A stretch of 64,000 nucleotides of DNA from Paraphaeosphaeria minitans. Lineage: Eukaryota; Ascomycota; Dothideomycetes; Pleosporales; Didymosphaeriaceae. Shown in pieces: positions 47,204-57,540 of the stretch. The stretch covers positions 310,001 to 374,000 of the forward strand of contig WJXW01000017.1 in assembly GCA_015832175.1 (NCBI GenBank). Direction: 5' to 3'. The notes beneath the pieces are model-generated. The model saw only the letters and a program-made list of their open reading frames with translations. It made no database searches and was not told the origin of the DNA. The translations under genes and the position numbers were made by a program. Position 1 is the first letter of the stretch. Each line of letters starts with the position of its first letter.

Positions 47204-48072
47204 ATGTCGTCGATGCGAAATGCCGTCCAGCGGCGCAACCATAAAGAGCGTGCGCAACCGGAAGAGCGCAAAAAATGGGGCCTCCTCGAAAAGCGCAAGG
47301 TCTGGTCAACTTCCCCAGCACCAGTTCCCACGTAACTGACAGCATGTAGGACTACAAACTCCGCGCGCACGATCACAAAGCGAAGCAAGCGCGCCTCAAG
47401 ACTCTCAAAGAGAAGGCTTCCGAACGCAACCCCGATGAGTTTTCCTTCGGCATGATGAGCAGCACGGTGGACAAGGCGGGCAGAAAGGTTACAGACCGGG
47501 GGAACAAGAGTCTGGATATGGATGTCGTGAATTTGCTGAAGACGCAGGATGCTGGTTATATACGGACTATGCTTCAGATGGTCAGGAACGAGAGGGAGGA
47601 GTTGGAGAAGCGGCTGGTGTTGGAGGATGATGAGGTGAGGGTGCTGAAGGATGGAGACAACGAGAAGAAGGGCAGGCATACTGTATACGTGGGGAAGAAG
47701 GAGGAACAAGACGAGTTCGACGAAGAAGAGTGGTTTGGGAAGGGCGCTGAAATGCCAGGCAGAGGGGTCGGGAAGGAGCCACAGGTGGAAGATGACGACG
47801 ACGACGAGGGGACACCGAAGAAACATAAGAGGCCATCGAAAAAGCAACAAGAGGCTAAAGCACTAGCGCAAAAACAAGAAAAGCTCTTCATGAGCAAGAG
47901 GGAGAGGGCACAACAGCGGGCTGCGGCACATTTAGAAGCAGTCAAAGCTCGAGAACGTGCGCTCATGGCTGCCGAAGAGGAGTTGGAGATCCAGCGTGCT
48001 AAGATGAACCACACGGTCGGCGGAGTCAACAAGAATGGTGTCAAGTTCAAGATTCGGGAGCGGAAGCGATGA
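47204..48072 (+). CDS. UTP11: U3 snoRNA-associated protein 11
   Basis: Two exons, 47204-47299 and 47350-48072 (50-bp intron), give 272 residues. The N-terminus SSMRNAVQRRNHKERAQPEE and the following RKKWGLLEKRKDYKLRAHD are characteristic of Utp11, as is EFSFGMMSSTVDKAGRKV. The protein is highly charged with coiled-coil stretches and ends in the basic GVKFKIRERKR. Utp11 is a component of the SSU processome in the nucleolus, needed for 18S rRNA maturation. An acidic insertion (EDDDDDEGTPKK) in the middle is normal for fungal orthologues. It is convergent with the SDR gene, leaving about 50 bp between the stop codons. Confidence 0.95.
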
Positions 48073-48123
48073 ACGAGCTCATCCTGGGTTGAATCTGGGT
48101 TTGGCTAATATCGATTAACTCCT

Positions 48124-48912
48124 CTACAACCTGGCCGGCATCCTCATAGCGCCATCCAATCGTATCACCGTCCCATTCAACATGGAGTTTTCTATCGAGT
48201 CCCGCACTGTTCTCGCGAACTCCGGGGCTTGTCCCGCCCTCTTCGGGAACTCCATTGCATTCTCCAAGCTTTCCTTCACCTTGCCGGACAACAGCTTGGT
48301 CATGTTCGATTCAAATAACGCTGGCGCAATTGTTACCGTTCGGATGCCGTATTTGGACAGGTCGCGTGCGAGAGGAAGTGTCAAGCTTGCCACAGCACCC
48401 TTGCTCGCTGCATACGCAACCTGACCCATCTGCCCGTCGAACGCCGCAGAACTGGCTACCATGATTATCACTCCACGCTCGCCGTCGGGACCATCTGGTT
48501 GCGCCGTGGTCATATGTGGCAGCGCTTGCCTGATTAAATCCAGCGTCCCTCTGAGGTTGATGTTCAGCACAAAGTCGATGCTCGATATCGACAGTGGTTC
48601 GTTCTTCTTATCAATGATCAGTCCTGGAAGCCCAACTCCTGCGGCAGCCACCACACCACCTATCGGCTTTCCCGTTTCTTTCACCCATGCCACGGTGCCT
48701 GTGATTGCTATCTCGATTGCGTCTGTGTCGGAGACATCGACTTCGAAGAAGTTGGCTCGCGCGCCGAGCTCTGAGACGATTTCTGAGCCCGCGTCGCTGT
48801 TCAGGTCGAGAAGGGAGACGTAGGCCCCGTGAGCATGGAGGTCGCGGGCTGTAGCAAGGCCAAGCCCGGAAGCGCCGCCAGAGATCATGAAGGTGCGGTT
48901 GGCGATCTTCAT
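48124..48912 (-). CDS. Short-chain dehydrogenase, 3-hydroxyacyl-CoA dehydrogenase type-2-like
   Basis: This is a single exon of 262 residues; I chose the ATG at 48912 (MKIANRTFMISGGASGLG) rather than the upstream one at 49023, because the added 37 residues have no family counterpart. The Rossmann cofactor motif GGASGLG lies at about 12-18 and DLNS, after the second strand, favours NAD. A VAAAGVG segment stands in the NNAG position. The catalytic tetrad is visible: Asn in LNINLRG, Ser in MVASSAAFDG, and Tyr-x-x-x-Lys in VAYAASKGA. The closest known group is HSD17B10/fungal 3-hydroxyacyl-CoA dehydrogenase, acting in mitochondrial or peroxisomal fatty acid or isoleucine breakdown. Substrate is not certain. 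Confidence 0.9.
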   Translation of the reverse strand: MKIANRTFMISGGASGLGLATARDLHAHGAYVSLLDLNSDAGSEIVSELGARANFFEVDVSDTDAIEIAITGTVAWVKETGKPIGGVVAAAGVGLPGLIIDKKNEPLSISSIDFVLNINLRGTLDLIRQALPHMTTAQPDGPDGERGVIIMVASSAAFDGQMGQVAYAASKGAVASLTLPLARDLSKYGIRTVTIAPALFESNMTKLLSGKVKESLENAMEFPKRAGQAPEFARTVRDSIENSMLNGTVIRLDGAMRMPARL

Positions 48913-49234
48913 AGTGTAGTCAAATTTATGAGATATTCTTGATCGTATTTGTCTGCACCAAGCAGGGCAGGAACGTGGATGTCGATTGTGAGGATTGAAT
49001 GTGTTCGCAGAGTGTTCCGGCATGTGTAAATGACATGCATTCGCACTAACATAAAGTAGCCTCGGTAGAGCGAGAGCACTTCCGCACTGCTCCTAATCCA
49101 AGACCCTGACGTGGCTGCTCCCAAAGACCCGACGCCAAGAGTTGGCTCCGAAACCCCACAATTTTTTCTGGCGTTCTCCTCGCAGCCTTCTCTCAGTCGC
49201 AGCCTTCAATCACTTCATACTTTTTCTTGATTAG
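48913..49234. promoter_or_regulatory. Bidirectional promoter region
   Basis: About 320 bp separate the divergent SDR and TMA23 starts. A CT-rich stretch (about 49170-49230, TTCTC/TCTC) directly precedes the TMA23 ATG, as is common for fungal promoters. No other site is claimed. Confidence 0.5.
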
Positions 49235-50686
49235 ATGAACGCAGAAGGTCTCCTCCGCAAGCAAGGCTGGCGCGGTGCCGGTTTCTCTCTCGACACCTCT
49301 GACCGCGGAATAAAAAAGCCTCTACTCATCAGCCACAAGCAGGACCAGCTGGGCTTGGGCAAGAAGAAAGCAAGTCATACGACAGATGACCAGTGGTGGA
49401 TGCGAGCATTCGACGAATCTCTCCAAAACCTAGGAAGCGGAAAGACAAGCACGCTCACCCAGATTCAGGAAAAGGGAATCAATCGCGGTGGGCTCTACGG
49501 GTTCTTCGTCAAGGGAGAAGGACTGCAGGGATCTATTGGAGAGGAAAGCTCTACGCCGACATCGCGAACCACTACGCCGCCTACTTCTGCCGAGGAAGAG
49601 AGTACCGACGACAGCAAAAGTGATCCGGATTCTACGAGCAGTAACGACGCTGCATCCGATTCCTCGAAAATGACGAAGGCGAAGAAGGACCAGAACAAGC
49701 GGAAGCGCGAAGCTGAGGAAGATGTACCAGCCACCAAGAAGCTGAAGCAGGCAACAGGAGGGGTAAAGATCAACGCACGGGCCCAAGCAAGTGCGAATGG
49801 TGAAGTGCGGACAGGCATGGGTCACATCAGCGCAGACGCGTGGCCCAAGATGTGCGCGATCACGTCCAGGATCGATAGGCAAGTCAAAACACGGGTCAAG
49901 AAGAATGAGAAGGCCGGCGCATACGCCGACGCAACAGATGTTGACGCGGAGAACGTTGGCAAAAAACTCGGAAAGAAAGTCACGAAGCAACAGCGCCAGA
50001 AGGTCATACGTGCTGCGAAGAAGCAAATGGTCAAGGAGCTTGTTGTTGGGGCTATTGTCAATGGCAACCTGCCGATGCTGAATCCTGAGAACTGGGGAAA
50101 AGAAGAGATCCTGCAGAACTACGGCAAGATCGACAAGGCTATCAAGGCTGTGGAGAACGCTAATAAGATTTCGAACAAGACAGCGCGACAGGTTAAGAGG
50201 GAGCAGAGAAAGGAGGCCAAGGCCAAGGTTGCCAGTGAGAAAGGTCGGAGCAAAGCCCCAGCCGAACAGCAACGCACTGAGCTGTCTATTGCCGAGGCGC
50301 ATCTTTCTCAATTGTCGCCGGAGAAGCAAGTGGAATACGCAGCTCGCGCCGCGGAGAAAGGCCAGACACTCGAGGAGTACGCTCTCCGACGCATCGAGAA
50401 GAAGGAAGCCAAGCGTGGAGAGAAGGAACCGGAGACTAAGGATGAGAAGGCAGTTGCTACAGAGACAACGGGCGGATCAGAAAATATTGCGCCTCGGAGA
50501 GCACAGAAGGAGCGGAAGGACAAGAGCGCAAAAGTGGCGGGTAAGGTAAAGAACAAGCGCGGGGCCAGTGAGAAGGCGAAGGCGAAGGCGCGGAATGCGG
50601 ACAAGGCTATGGCCGAGGACAAGGCGTTCATGGAGAAGGCGGCAAGATTCGGAGCTGTTGCCGAACCCATTGCTGCCGCTGCTTAA
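49235..50686 (+). CDS. TMA23: Tma23-like nucleolar G-patch protein
   Basis: This is a single exon of 483 residues. The first 70 residues show the Tma23 pattern: a degenerate G-patch (LLRKQGWRGAGFSLDTSDRG, KKPLLISHKQDQLGLGKKK) followed by DDQWWMRAFDESLQNL. The rest is low-complexity: an acidic Ser/Thr stretch (about 100-145), a bipartite nuclear localisation-like NKRKREAEEDVPATKKLK, and long Lys/Glu/Ala-rich helices. Yeast Tma23 is a ribosome-associated nucleolar protein needed for small-subunit biogenesis. This protein is more than twice as long as yeast Tma23 (about 210 residues), but long C-terminal extensions are usual in filamentous fungi. It sits two genes from Utp11, another ribosome biogenesis factor. 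Confidence 0.82.
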   Translation: MNAEGLLRKQGWRGAGFSLDTSDRGIKKPLLISHKQDQLGLGKKKASHTTDDQWWMRAFDESLQNLGSGKTSTLTQIQEKGINRGGLYGFFVKGEGLQGSIGEESSTPTSRTTTPPTSAEEESTDDSKSDPDSTSSNDAASDSSKMTKAKKDQNKRKREAEEDVPATKKLKQATGGVKINARAQASANGEVRTGMGHISADAWPKMCAITSRIDRQVKTRVKKNEKAGAYADATDVDAENVGKKLGKKVTKQQRQKVIRAAKKQMVKELVVGAIVNGNLPMLNPENWGKEEILQNYGKIDKAIKAVENANKISNKTARQVKREQRKEAKAKVASEKGRSKAPAEQQRTELSIAEAHLSQLSPEKQVEYAARAAEKGQTLEEYALRRIEKKEAKRGEKEPETKDEKAVATETTGGSENIAPRRAQKERKDKSAKVAGKVKNKRGASEKAKAKARNADKAMAEDKAFMEKAARFGAVAEPIAAAA

Positions 50687-50882
50687 TTCAGCGGAGAAGG
50701 GAGAGACTGCGCGAGATGGTCAGACGACGCATATGGGAAAGGCAAAGTGCACAGGCAGTTTGGATCTTCAGCGCAATGGCACGGCACGGCACGGTATGGC
50801 ATGGCATTTGCGGACTCAAATGAATACCAATGCCGCTTTCATGATGGGTATGTTTTTCCGTTGCTTGTGTGATCCGCCTGAG

Positions 50883-51030
50883 GATGCTCGACAAGTACGA
50901 AGGGGTGATATCTGCGATGCTCGACAAGCTTTTACGAAGGGGTGACATATGCGATGCTTGACAAGCTTTGCGAAGGGGTAATATCCGCGATGCTCGACAA
51001 GCTTTGCGAAGGGTGACATCCGCGATGCTC
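50883..51030. repeat. Tandem GATGCTCGACAAGCTTTGCGAAGG-type repeat, four copies
   Basis: Copies are at 50883-50915, 50916-50952, 50953-50988 and 50989-51023, followed by a 7-bp partial. Length differs (33-37 bp) through small indels around the CTTT stretch. Function is unknown. Confidence 0.9.
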
Positions 51031-51320
51031 AGACTTGGGCTCCGTCCCAAGAGGGCAGCGCTGAGTCTTTAGCCAGTGCGCGACCGCATTGCGTACGAGA
51101 GGTGTAGTAAGAAGCCTTGAAACCACGTAAGATGGGCGTTTTCAAAGCTTGATAAGTACGGCCGTCTCCAGGTCCAAGGGGACCCGTGGGTAGTGACTGG
51201 AAGGCCTTGGGGGTGCTGCAGTGGTGGGGTACGCGGACAAGTGAGACATGACATCGCCAGAAGGTGGCGAGCAGGTTGCGGTGAGCGGCGGTGGGCTCTG
51301 CGGCAATGTCGTCCCCGACG

Positions 51321-51362
51321 GTCGAGGTCGAGGTCGAGGTCGAGGTCGAGGTCGAGGTCGAG
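51321..51362. repeat. GTCGAG hexanucleotide repeat, seven copies
   Basis: Seven perfect copies of GTCGAG form a 42-bp microsatellite. Each unit contains a CG dinucleotide, so the absence of decay suggests a young expansion. Confidence 0.95.
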
Positions 51363-51862
51363 CAGTGTCTCAGGCGAAAGTAGGTACGAGGTCGTGATGC
51401 GCTACAGTAGGTACCTAGATGCCCCAAACAGCCCGAGCGGCGAGATCGTGTTGCGCTAGGTGGACACTTTCGCTAGACATGCGAGCCGCCTCCCGCAAAA
51501 GTGAGCTGCGTTCCGTTCCTGGCTGACCCTCAAACAAGCACTTTGCCCTTCGACCCCAACTTTGCGCACACAGGCTTGCCCAACTGCAGCTTCTGGCTAT
51601 CAAGACGAGCCTTGTGCGTGCCCGACTGCTGCCGTGTCACCGTTCGTAAATTTAGGTACGCCCGGGGGTTGCATGTCCTGCGTTTCATCTCCACCGAGAG
51701 CTTCTTCAGCCTCGACCTCTACCTACCTACCTTTCTTCTCGCTGTTGACCTCTGCACAACTCTTACCCTCGATGCCTGCCGTGTCTCAACCTTGACGTGC
51801 CTCTACCCGTCTGCGATGCTGTGCGACCAAGAAGCTACGAATTGACGCTTGCATATCTCGCC

Positions 51863-54600
51863 ATGGCAAATTCAAAGTGAGTCAACAAGTCAACATACAC
51901 ACGCAACCGCTCGCCAGCCGGGCGACAGCGAACCATCCATCGGCCAGTATTCGGACCAAATCAGACTGACGAGCCACCAGGTACGGATACGTGCGCAACT
52001 TTGAGCTGCCCGATAACCTCTTGCCCAACACTTTCGTAGTGGTGCGCATAGATGGCCGGGGCTTTACAAAGTACGACTCCCCTCAAACCCGTATCTTTTC
52101 AGCTGCACATGCTCCCAAGTCCATCTTCCTTCCGTTTTGGGGCCTTTCGGGGGTTGGCCGCATATACGGTTGAAGGGGAAGTGTTTCGAGAAGCGAGCAC
52201 CCATTACCCGACCTATGCTGACATGCTCGCTACTGCAGACTTACGACCAAGTACAACTTCGTCAAGCCCAATGACCGCCGCGCACTGGACTTGATGAACT
52301 GTGCGGCTGAGGCCGTCATGAAAGATTTGCCGGACCTTGTACTTGCCTACGGACAGAGCGATGAATATAGGTATGTTTCCATGCCCTCCAATCAACGGTT
52401 TGATAGACTTTGTATGTCGGCAACATGGAAGACATGACGATCTGGCAATTTGCATGTGAGCCCTAAGAGTCGCGAGTCTTAGCTGATGAGTGACACAGTT
52501 TCATCTTTCACAAGGACTGCATGCTCTTCGAACGACGCGCTAGGTACGGAAATCCACATCAGCATCATCTCAATACATGTACATGTATGGTGCATGACGC
52601 AACACCAAGTTGCTAATAAGATCTAGTAAGCTCGTGACAACGATCGTATCGACATTCACAGCGAACTACGTGCTTGGATGGGCCAAGCACTTCCCGGACG
52701 CCCCCCTGACGGCTCCTTTGCCCTCATTCGACGGACGGGCAGTATGCTACCCAAGCAACACTAATTTAAGAGACTACCTGAGCTGGCGCCAGGCTGATTG
52801 TAAGTATGCTGGTACTGGCTACGGGGTGGTTGTCCATACATATATCCGAAGCGCTATGCACCCCACGTCGGGCCCTCTTCAGCTCGAACAAGTATCTTAC
52901 ATTGCACAGGCCACATAAATAATCTCTACAACACCACTTTCTGGGCTCTCGTCCAACAGGGTGGTCTCGAGAACCGAGTCGCCGAGAAAGAACTATCAGG
53001 GACTGTTTCCGGCGATAAGAACGAAATCTTGTTCAAGAGGTTTGGCATCAACTACAACAACGAGCCGGAGATCTTCAAAAAAGGCAGCGTGCTCTACCGA
53101 GATGTAAACCTTATGTTCTTGCATTGCTTCATTGGCTAAACGTCACAGTTCTTCCCAACCTCAACACAATCGTCGCCGACTCCCGCGAAGTCTCCAATAA
53201 TACAGCATCCGACGCCGCAATCGATAGCAAGACCAATGTCTCAACCATTGGAACTGACACATCAAGACCTCTTCCGCTCTTCACCAGCGTCTGGAACATC
53301 AACAGCAACTGCATCGACACCTCGCGGGCCCACCTTCCTTTCCACGTCTACAACCCCATCTCCACCGCCTTCGCCACCCACAATCCCGATGCCGTTGTTC
53401 ACAGATACTTTCGAAGATCGAACCTCTGTCGGATATCCGTCAACGTTCTCGCCCTTGACCTTCTCCCCCCTTTCTCCGTCCGCCAACGCATCGGCTCCAC
53501 GCCATGCTACGTTGCAGCCCATACCGCTCCCTCCACCAACGCTCAAACCAAGCACACGACCTCCTCTGTCTTTAAATCCACCGAACTCGATAACGCATGT
53601 CAACACCTCACCGATGCCTTCTCCATACGTACCGTCATCAGCAGCATACCCATCACCCGCAATATCCAACTCCAAGAAACCCGTGAAACCAATCTCGCAC
53701 TCCGCAAGCGCCTCGCTCTCGCTCCACCCCAAGCCACTAGCGCCATCATACCGACCATCGCCCAAACGCAGCCCCAGTCTGTCCGTCCTCGAAAGCGGAC
53801 TTACCCGCGGCCCTCCACAGATCCCGCAACGCTTCTCCTCCATCCCTGCCGAACAGCCACCTCGCAAGCTCTCACTCCCGACGCAAAAGTCGCACGCCTT
53901 CCTCCGCCAAGAAGCCTCCGACCTCGATGCGTCCAACTCTCCAAATACGTCTTCCTACCACGGCGTAGGCCGCCCCCGGACCCCACCCAACCAGCTCATG
54001 ACGATGAAGGAGCTGCCCAGCCCGCCAACCGGCGAGTACGACGTCGGCGGCGTGCGCGGCGCCGTCATGGGTTCGTCACCACAACCCTGGAGCCAAAGTC
54101 CGCCGCCACCGCCCACGCGCGGCTCTGCGATCTCAGCGGGCGGATCCAGCGGACATGGCGCAATGGAGAGCCTGATTGTGAACCCGGTGATCCCGCCGAG
54201 TCCGCCCGGCGCTCCGCTGCGGAGCCATTCGCGCGCGGGGAGCAGCTACTCGAAGAACTACTCCTTCCCTGCGCCGCCGACTGGGGGTCGGGAGCAGTTC
54301 GCGTCGTTCGACTGGGGGAGCAGGGGGGAAGTGGATGTGGAACTGCCACCCGAAGTGCCGGAGAAGTCGAAGGGAAGGCAGAGAAAGGGTAAAGGGGAGA
54401 AAGGGAAGAAGGTGCTCGGAATTGAAGACGAGGGGTGGAAGGAGGGGCTGGAGGGGCGGCCAAAGGCGATGAGTAAGACGCAGAAGGAGAAGGAGAGGAA
54501 GAGGAAGGGGAAGGCGAGGATTGCGACGGAGCATGTGGATATCATCGGGGATTCATTTTGGGAGAAAAGGCCGTGGATTTTGAGCGGGAGGGTGGGATGA
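51863..54600 (+). CDS. THG1: tRNA-His guanylyltransferase with a very long C-terminal insertion
   Basis: Seven exons: 51863-51876, 51981-52070, 52239-52370, 52499-52543, 52627-52799, 52910-53103 and 53149-54600, all GT-AG with matching phases, 699 residues. THG1 adds the essential G-1 to tRNA-His. The first 216 residues are canonical: [25 protein letters not shown] (metal-binding Asp), [22 protein letters not shown] (second metal site), [39 protein letters not shown] and GINYNNEPE. The conserved tail, [20 protein letters not shown], is at the very end. Between them lie about 430 residues rich in Pro, Ser and Lys with no recognisable domain, making the protein more than twice the normal 240-300 residues. 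No stop or splice pair removes the insertion. An in-frame exon is the simplest reading, but a missed intron or assembly artefact is possible. Confidence 0.9.
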
Positions 54601-55031
54601 GGGTGTTGGCGGAGCAGTGACAGTAGGGGTGCATGTGAGGAGGGTCTATCTGGTTATGCATAGCGTAGGCATGGGTTTACGGTGTAATGTCTTTCTCCAG
54701 TTCATCCTGAATGTACTATCTAGGAGCGATACATAACGTTGATGATTGTTGCTTGTGAAGGGTATTGCAAACCCCTCTCAGCTGCGGGCGTGAGGTGTGG
54801 ATGAGGCTACAGGTGAAAGCGTGCCAATGTTCAGAAGCCCCATGGGGGCTTACCTACCTAGACGGGGCGTCCGAGGCAGCAACCCCGCTCATCATGCCAA
54901 CATTCACCCATCCTCGCAGCTCGCGTTTGGTTTGGCCGTGAATTAGGTATACCAGGCTACCCGGTTCCGCGACGGAGTCGCAGCCCTAGCTACTCGCGAC
55001 TTTTACCTGCAAGCTGTTCCGACTTGCTCAT
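54601..55031. other. Intergenic, nothing recognised
   Basis: This is 3' flanking DNA of THG1 with one TTACCTACCTAG motif near 54850. No coding sequence was seen. Confidence 0.5.
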
Positions 55032-56270
55032 ATGATGCAGCAGAAAAGGCAGCATTCTTCTCTCCAACCTGTACCTACTTTCTTCGGTGATGCTCTAATA
55101 TTTTATCATCCTCGCGATCGCATCTATGCCATCTTGGGTGTATCGTCGGTCACCACAGAATGTGCTACACGGCCAGATTATTCCGCAGAATACACCATGG
55201 ATGTTATTTTTCACCAGTGTTTGATGTGGAGAGGGTCGAACAGACTCGAAGTGGGGCCGGCCGATGCAGGTGTGTGCGATCACCGCATACTGCGAAGCTG
55301 ACAATCGGTACCTAGGTAGACGCACCATCATCCTCGCGGTCGACCTAGGTCTACTAATAATAACCATACCGTAGTCTATGATGCCACCGGCCATATATCG
55401 CAGTTACGCCACAAACTGAGACATCCGGTCCCGCCGCGTTTAATGACCTGAGTAGGTACCTAGGCGAGCCATTAGTGTTAAGTCGGGTGACTACCTTCTC
55501 CGGCAAGCTGATCAGGACGCGTCGCAATTAACGAAGCGGAAGAGCACTGGTTGGGGAATAATGATCAAGCCAGAGGATCGCCCGCGGAGAGTGAATCCGG
55601 GAACATGTGGACCCGGGGAAGACTGGCCGACGAAAATCAATCGCGGCATTTTTGGGACTCGTGATTGCATCCTGTGCGAACGTACGGTATGATCCATGGC
55701 CATCCGGTGGCCTAGGCGCAGTTATACCTAATTCCAACGTGAGGGGTTAGCAAAGCTTAGCGAAGCTTGTCGAAGCTTGACGTTCGACGGTGAACGCTAG
55801 CTTCCTGTGCCACATCATCGCGCCACACTTGGAGCTAGTGCTTACCCGCTCCCCAGATTACCACATCGACTTGTATTCAAAAAAAGCGGTCTCGATCCGG
55901 AGACGAGGAATTATGTCCTCCCGTAAGGGACTTCCTACTCCTTAGCCACTACCAAGATGCACTAGTGCACCACTAACCTTATGCTGTGGCGCCGGAAGGG
56001 ACTTTTTGGCTGGAAACTGCCTCCCCATAGCTCTATTGGATGCCTCGGATATATGGCTCTCCCATTATTGGATCTATGGCAGTGGCACGCTTCTGCTTTG
56101 AGGCATTTCTCTCAATTCGAGTGTGGCCGGACCAGCATCCGGCTCTCAGTCGTACACTCTTCCGCGACAGCCGACCTCCCCGCGAGATGTTTGGTCACCA
56201 GGGGATCAAATAACGCAAGTTCATGTGTACGGTGTTTACATTGAGGCAGTGCAGATGCCACGCACTGCCT
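55032..56270 (+). pseudogene. HET-domain (heterokaryon incompatibility) relic
   Basis: The translation at about 55080-55230 contains HPRDRIYAILGVSS followed by RPDYSAEYTMDVIF, the core DPRDRIYALLG...PDYS motif of fungal HET domains. The frame stops at 55301. A second possible piece at about 56190-56270 reads ITQVHVYGVYIEAVQ, similar to the strand that usually follows the HET core, but it is separated by about 900 bp of non-coding DNA with GGTACC-type motifs. No start, intact domain or complete gene is present. HET proteins trigger cell death upon fusion of incompatible strains; this copy is dead. The second fragment is uncertain. Confidence 0.5.
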
Positions 56271-56375
56271 TGGAGCAATGGCTTATAAAGGCGATGAAAG
56301 CCTTCTCACTTCCAGTACACAGAACTCGCTCTTCCACTATCCTCACAGCCTGATCGAGTCATACTCTTCATCGAC

Positions 56376-57059
56376 ATGCAATTCTCTGTCGTTGCTCTCG
56401 CGGCGCTGCTCAGCACCGCCTACGCTCTCCCCTTCGTTGCTGAGGGCCCGGAACATGCGGCACTGAGCAATCCGTTGATGCTGCGCTCTGCAGATCCTGA
56501 AGCCATCGCGGAGGCTGAAGCAAGGAAACACAAGCATCACCACAAGGATGGGAAAGATAAAGATCACGCTGCAAGAGACGCTTATGCCGATCCTGAAGCC
56601 GAAGCCAAGAAACATCACCGTAAGTATCATGTGCGGGCGTCGTCAATGAGTGTTCGGGCGATCGCAACTTCGTCGAAATTTCAAAGTGTGAGCGAGCTGC
56701 TTGATGCTTTCATTAAGAGAACACGCTCCCATATGCAAAGAATGGGCTGACTCTGCTGCTTCACTCTAGACAAACATGACAAGGACAAGCACCATAAAGA
56801 CAAGGGCACGAACAGTGTCAGGGGCGAGTACAAAGGTGACTCTGGAGAAAAGCACGACGGCAAGGCAGCGAAGCACGATGACAAGGCCGGAAAACATGAC
56901 GACAAGGGCAGAAAGCACCATGGCAAAGGGGCTGAGCACGAAAAGCGGGAGGAGAAGGGCGGTAAGAACCCTCGCGACGCAGACCCAATGAAGAAGCATA
57001 AGGAACACCACCACAAGGAACATCACAAAGAGGAAAAGAACAAGGGAAAAAACTCCTGA
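56376..57059 (+). CDS. Secreted His/Lys/Asp-rich low-complexity protein
   Basis: Two exons, 56376-56619 and 56770-57059, with a 150-bp intron (GTAAGT...CTCTAG), give 177 residues. MQFSVVALAALLSTAYA is a clear signal peptide. After a short spacer (RSADPEAIAEAEA), the rest is almost wholly built of His, Lys, Asp, Glu and Gly: HKHHHKDGKDKDH, DKHDKDKHHKDK, then roughly ten loosely repeated KHDDKAGKHDDKG-like units and a final KKHKEHHHKEHHKEE. There are no cysteines in the mature protein. Such His-rich secreted proteins can bind Cu, Zn or Ni; related compositions occur among fungal and oomycete candidate effectors and adhesion or buffering proteins. No family name applies. A TATA-like TTATAAAGG lies about 90 bp upstream. 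Confidence 0.82.
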
Positions 57060-57540
57060 GGAGGTGGTTGCCGGCGTGCAGTTTGAAAAGGTGCATATCG
57101 CGGTCTGTTCAATCTTCCTGGGATGTTTCTTTAATTGATTGTGTCGATGTATTCGTTAGGTTTGATAATACAGCAGGTAGTCAGTTTAATCAACTAGTGC
57201 GCACGCAATTGACATGCCCTCTCGGCTTTTTGGGATCGCTAGATTGCGTATATAACCATGAGGAGATGACCTTCCAACTACCGAGAGACACTCTATTGCC
57301 TAGGCCGCCAGGCATGATTTCCGGGCTCTGTCAGATCCTAACCATATCCGACTTTGAAGTAATGCTCCATCCAAGTAACACAAATGAGCCGGACTCGTCA
57401 GGAGTTGCGTGAGGCCCATACAGTCTACAGGGCTACGTCAAAGGCATTCATGCCAAGGGCTGGCCGTAACTCAAACTTTTGACATCGTAGTGTAGAACAC
57501 CATCTATCCGATGCCACTGCTACCGCCGAGGAACAGTCTC
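57060..57540. other. Intergenic between convergent genes
   Basis: This contains the 3' flanks of the His-rich protein gene and the next minus-strand gene. One open frame (57068-57412) has no signal of being coding. No repeats were seen. Confidence 0.5.

Larger units (their letters stand above)
50687..51862. other. Intergenic with two tandem repeats
   Basis: This holds a four-copy 33-37-bp repeat (50883-51023), a GTCGAG hexamer repeat (51321-51362), and one AGTAGGTACCTAG motif (51404-51416). A Cys/Pro/Ser-rich open frame at 51562-51795 is not convincing. The last 100 bp should hold the THG1 promoter. Confidence 0.6.

Noticed and set aside
51562..51795. Cys-rich open frame as a second effector candidate
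   Set aside because: No signal peptide, no splice support and irregular Cys spacing.
55860..55950. tRNA-like segment (GGTCTCGATCCGGAGAC)
   Set aside because: Does not fold into a full cloverleaf with acceptor, D and T arms by eye.
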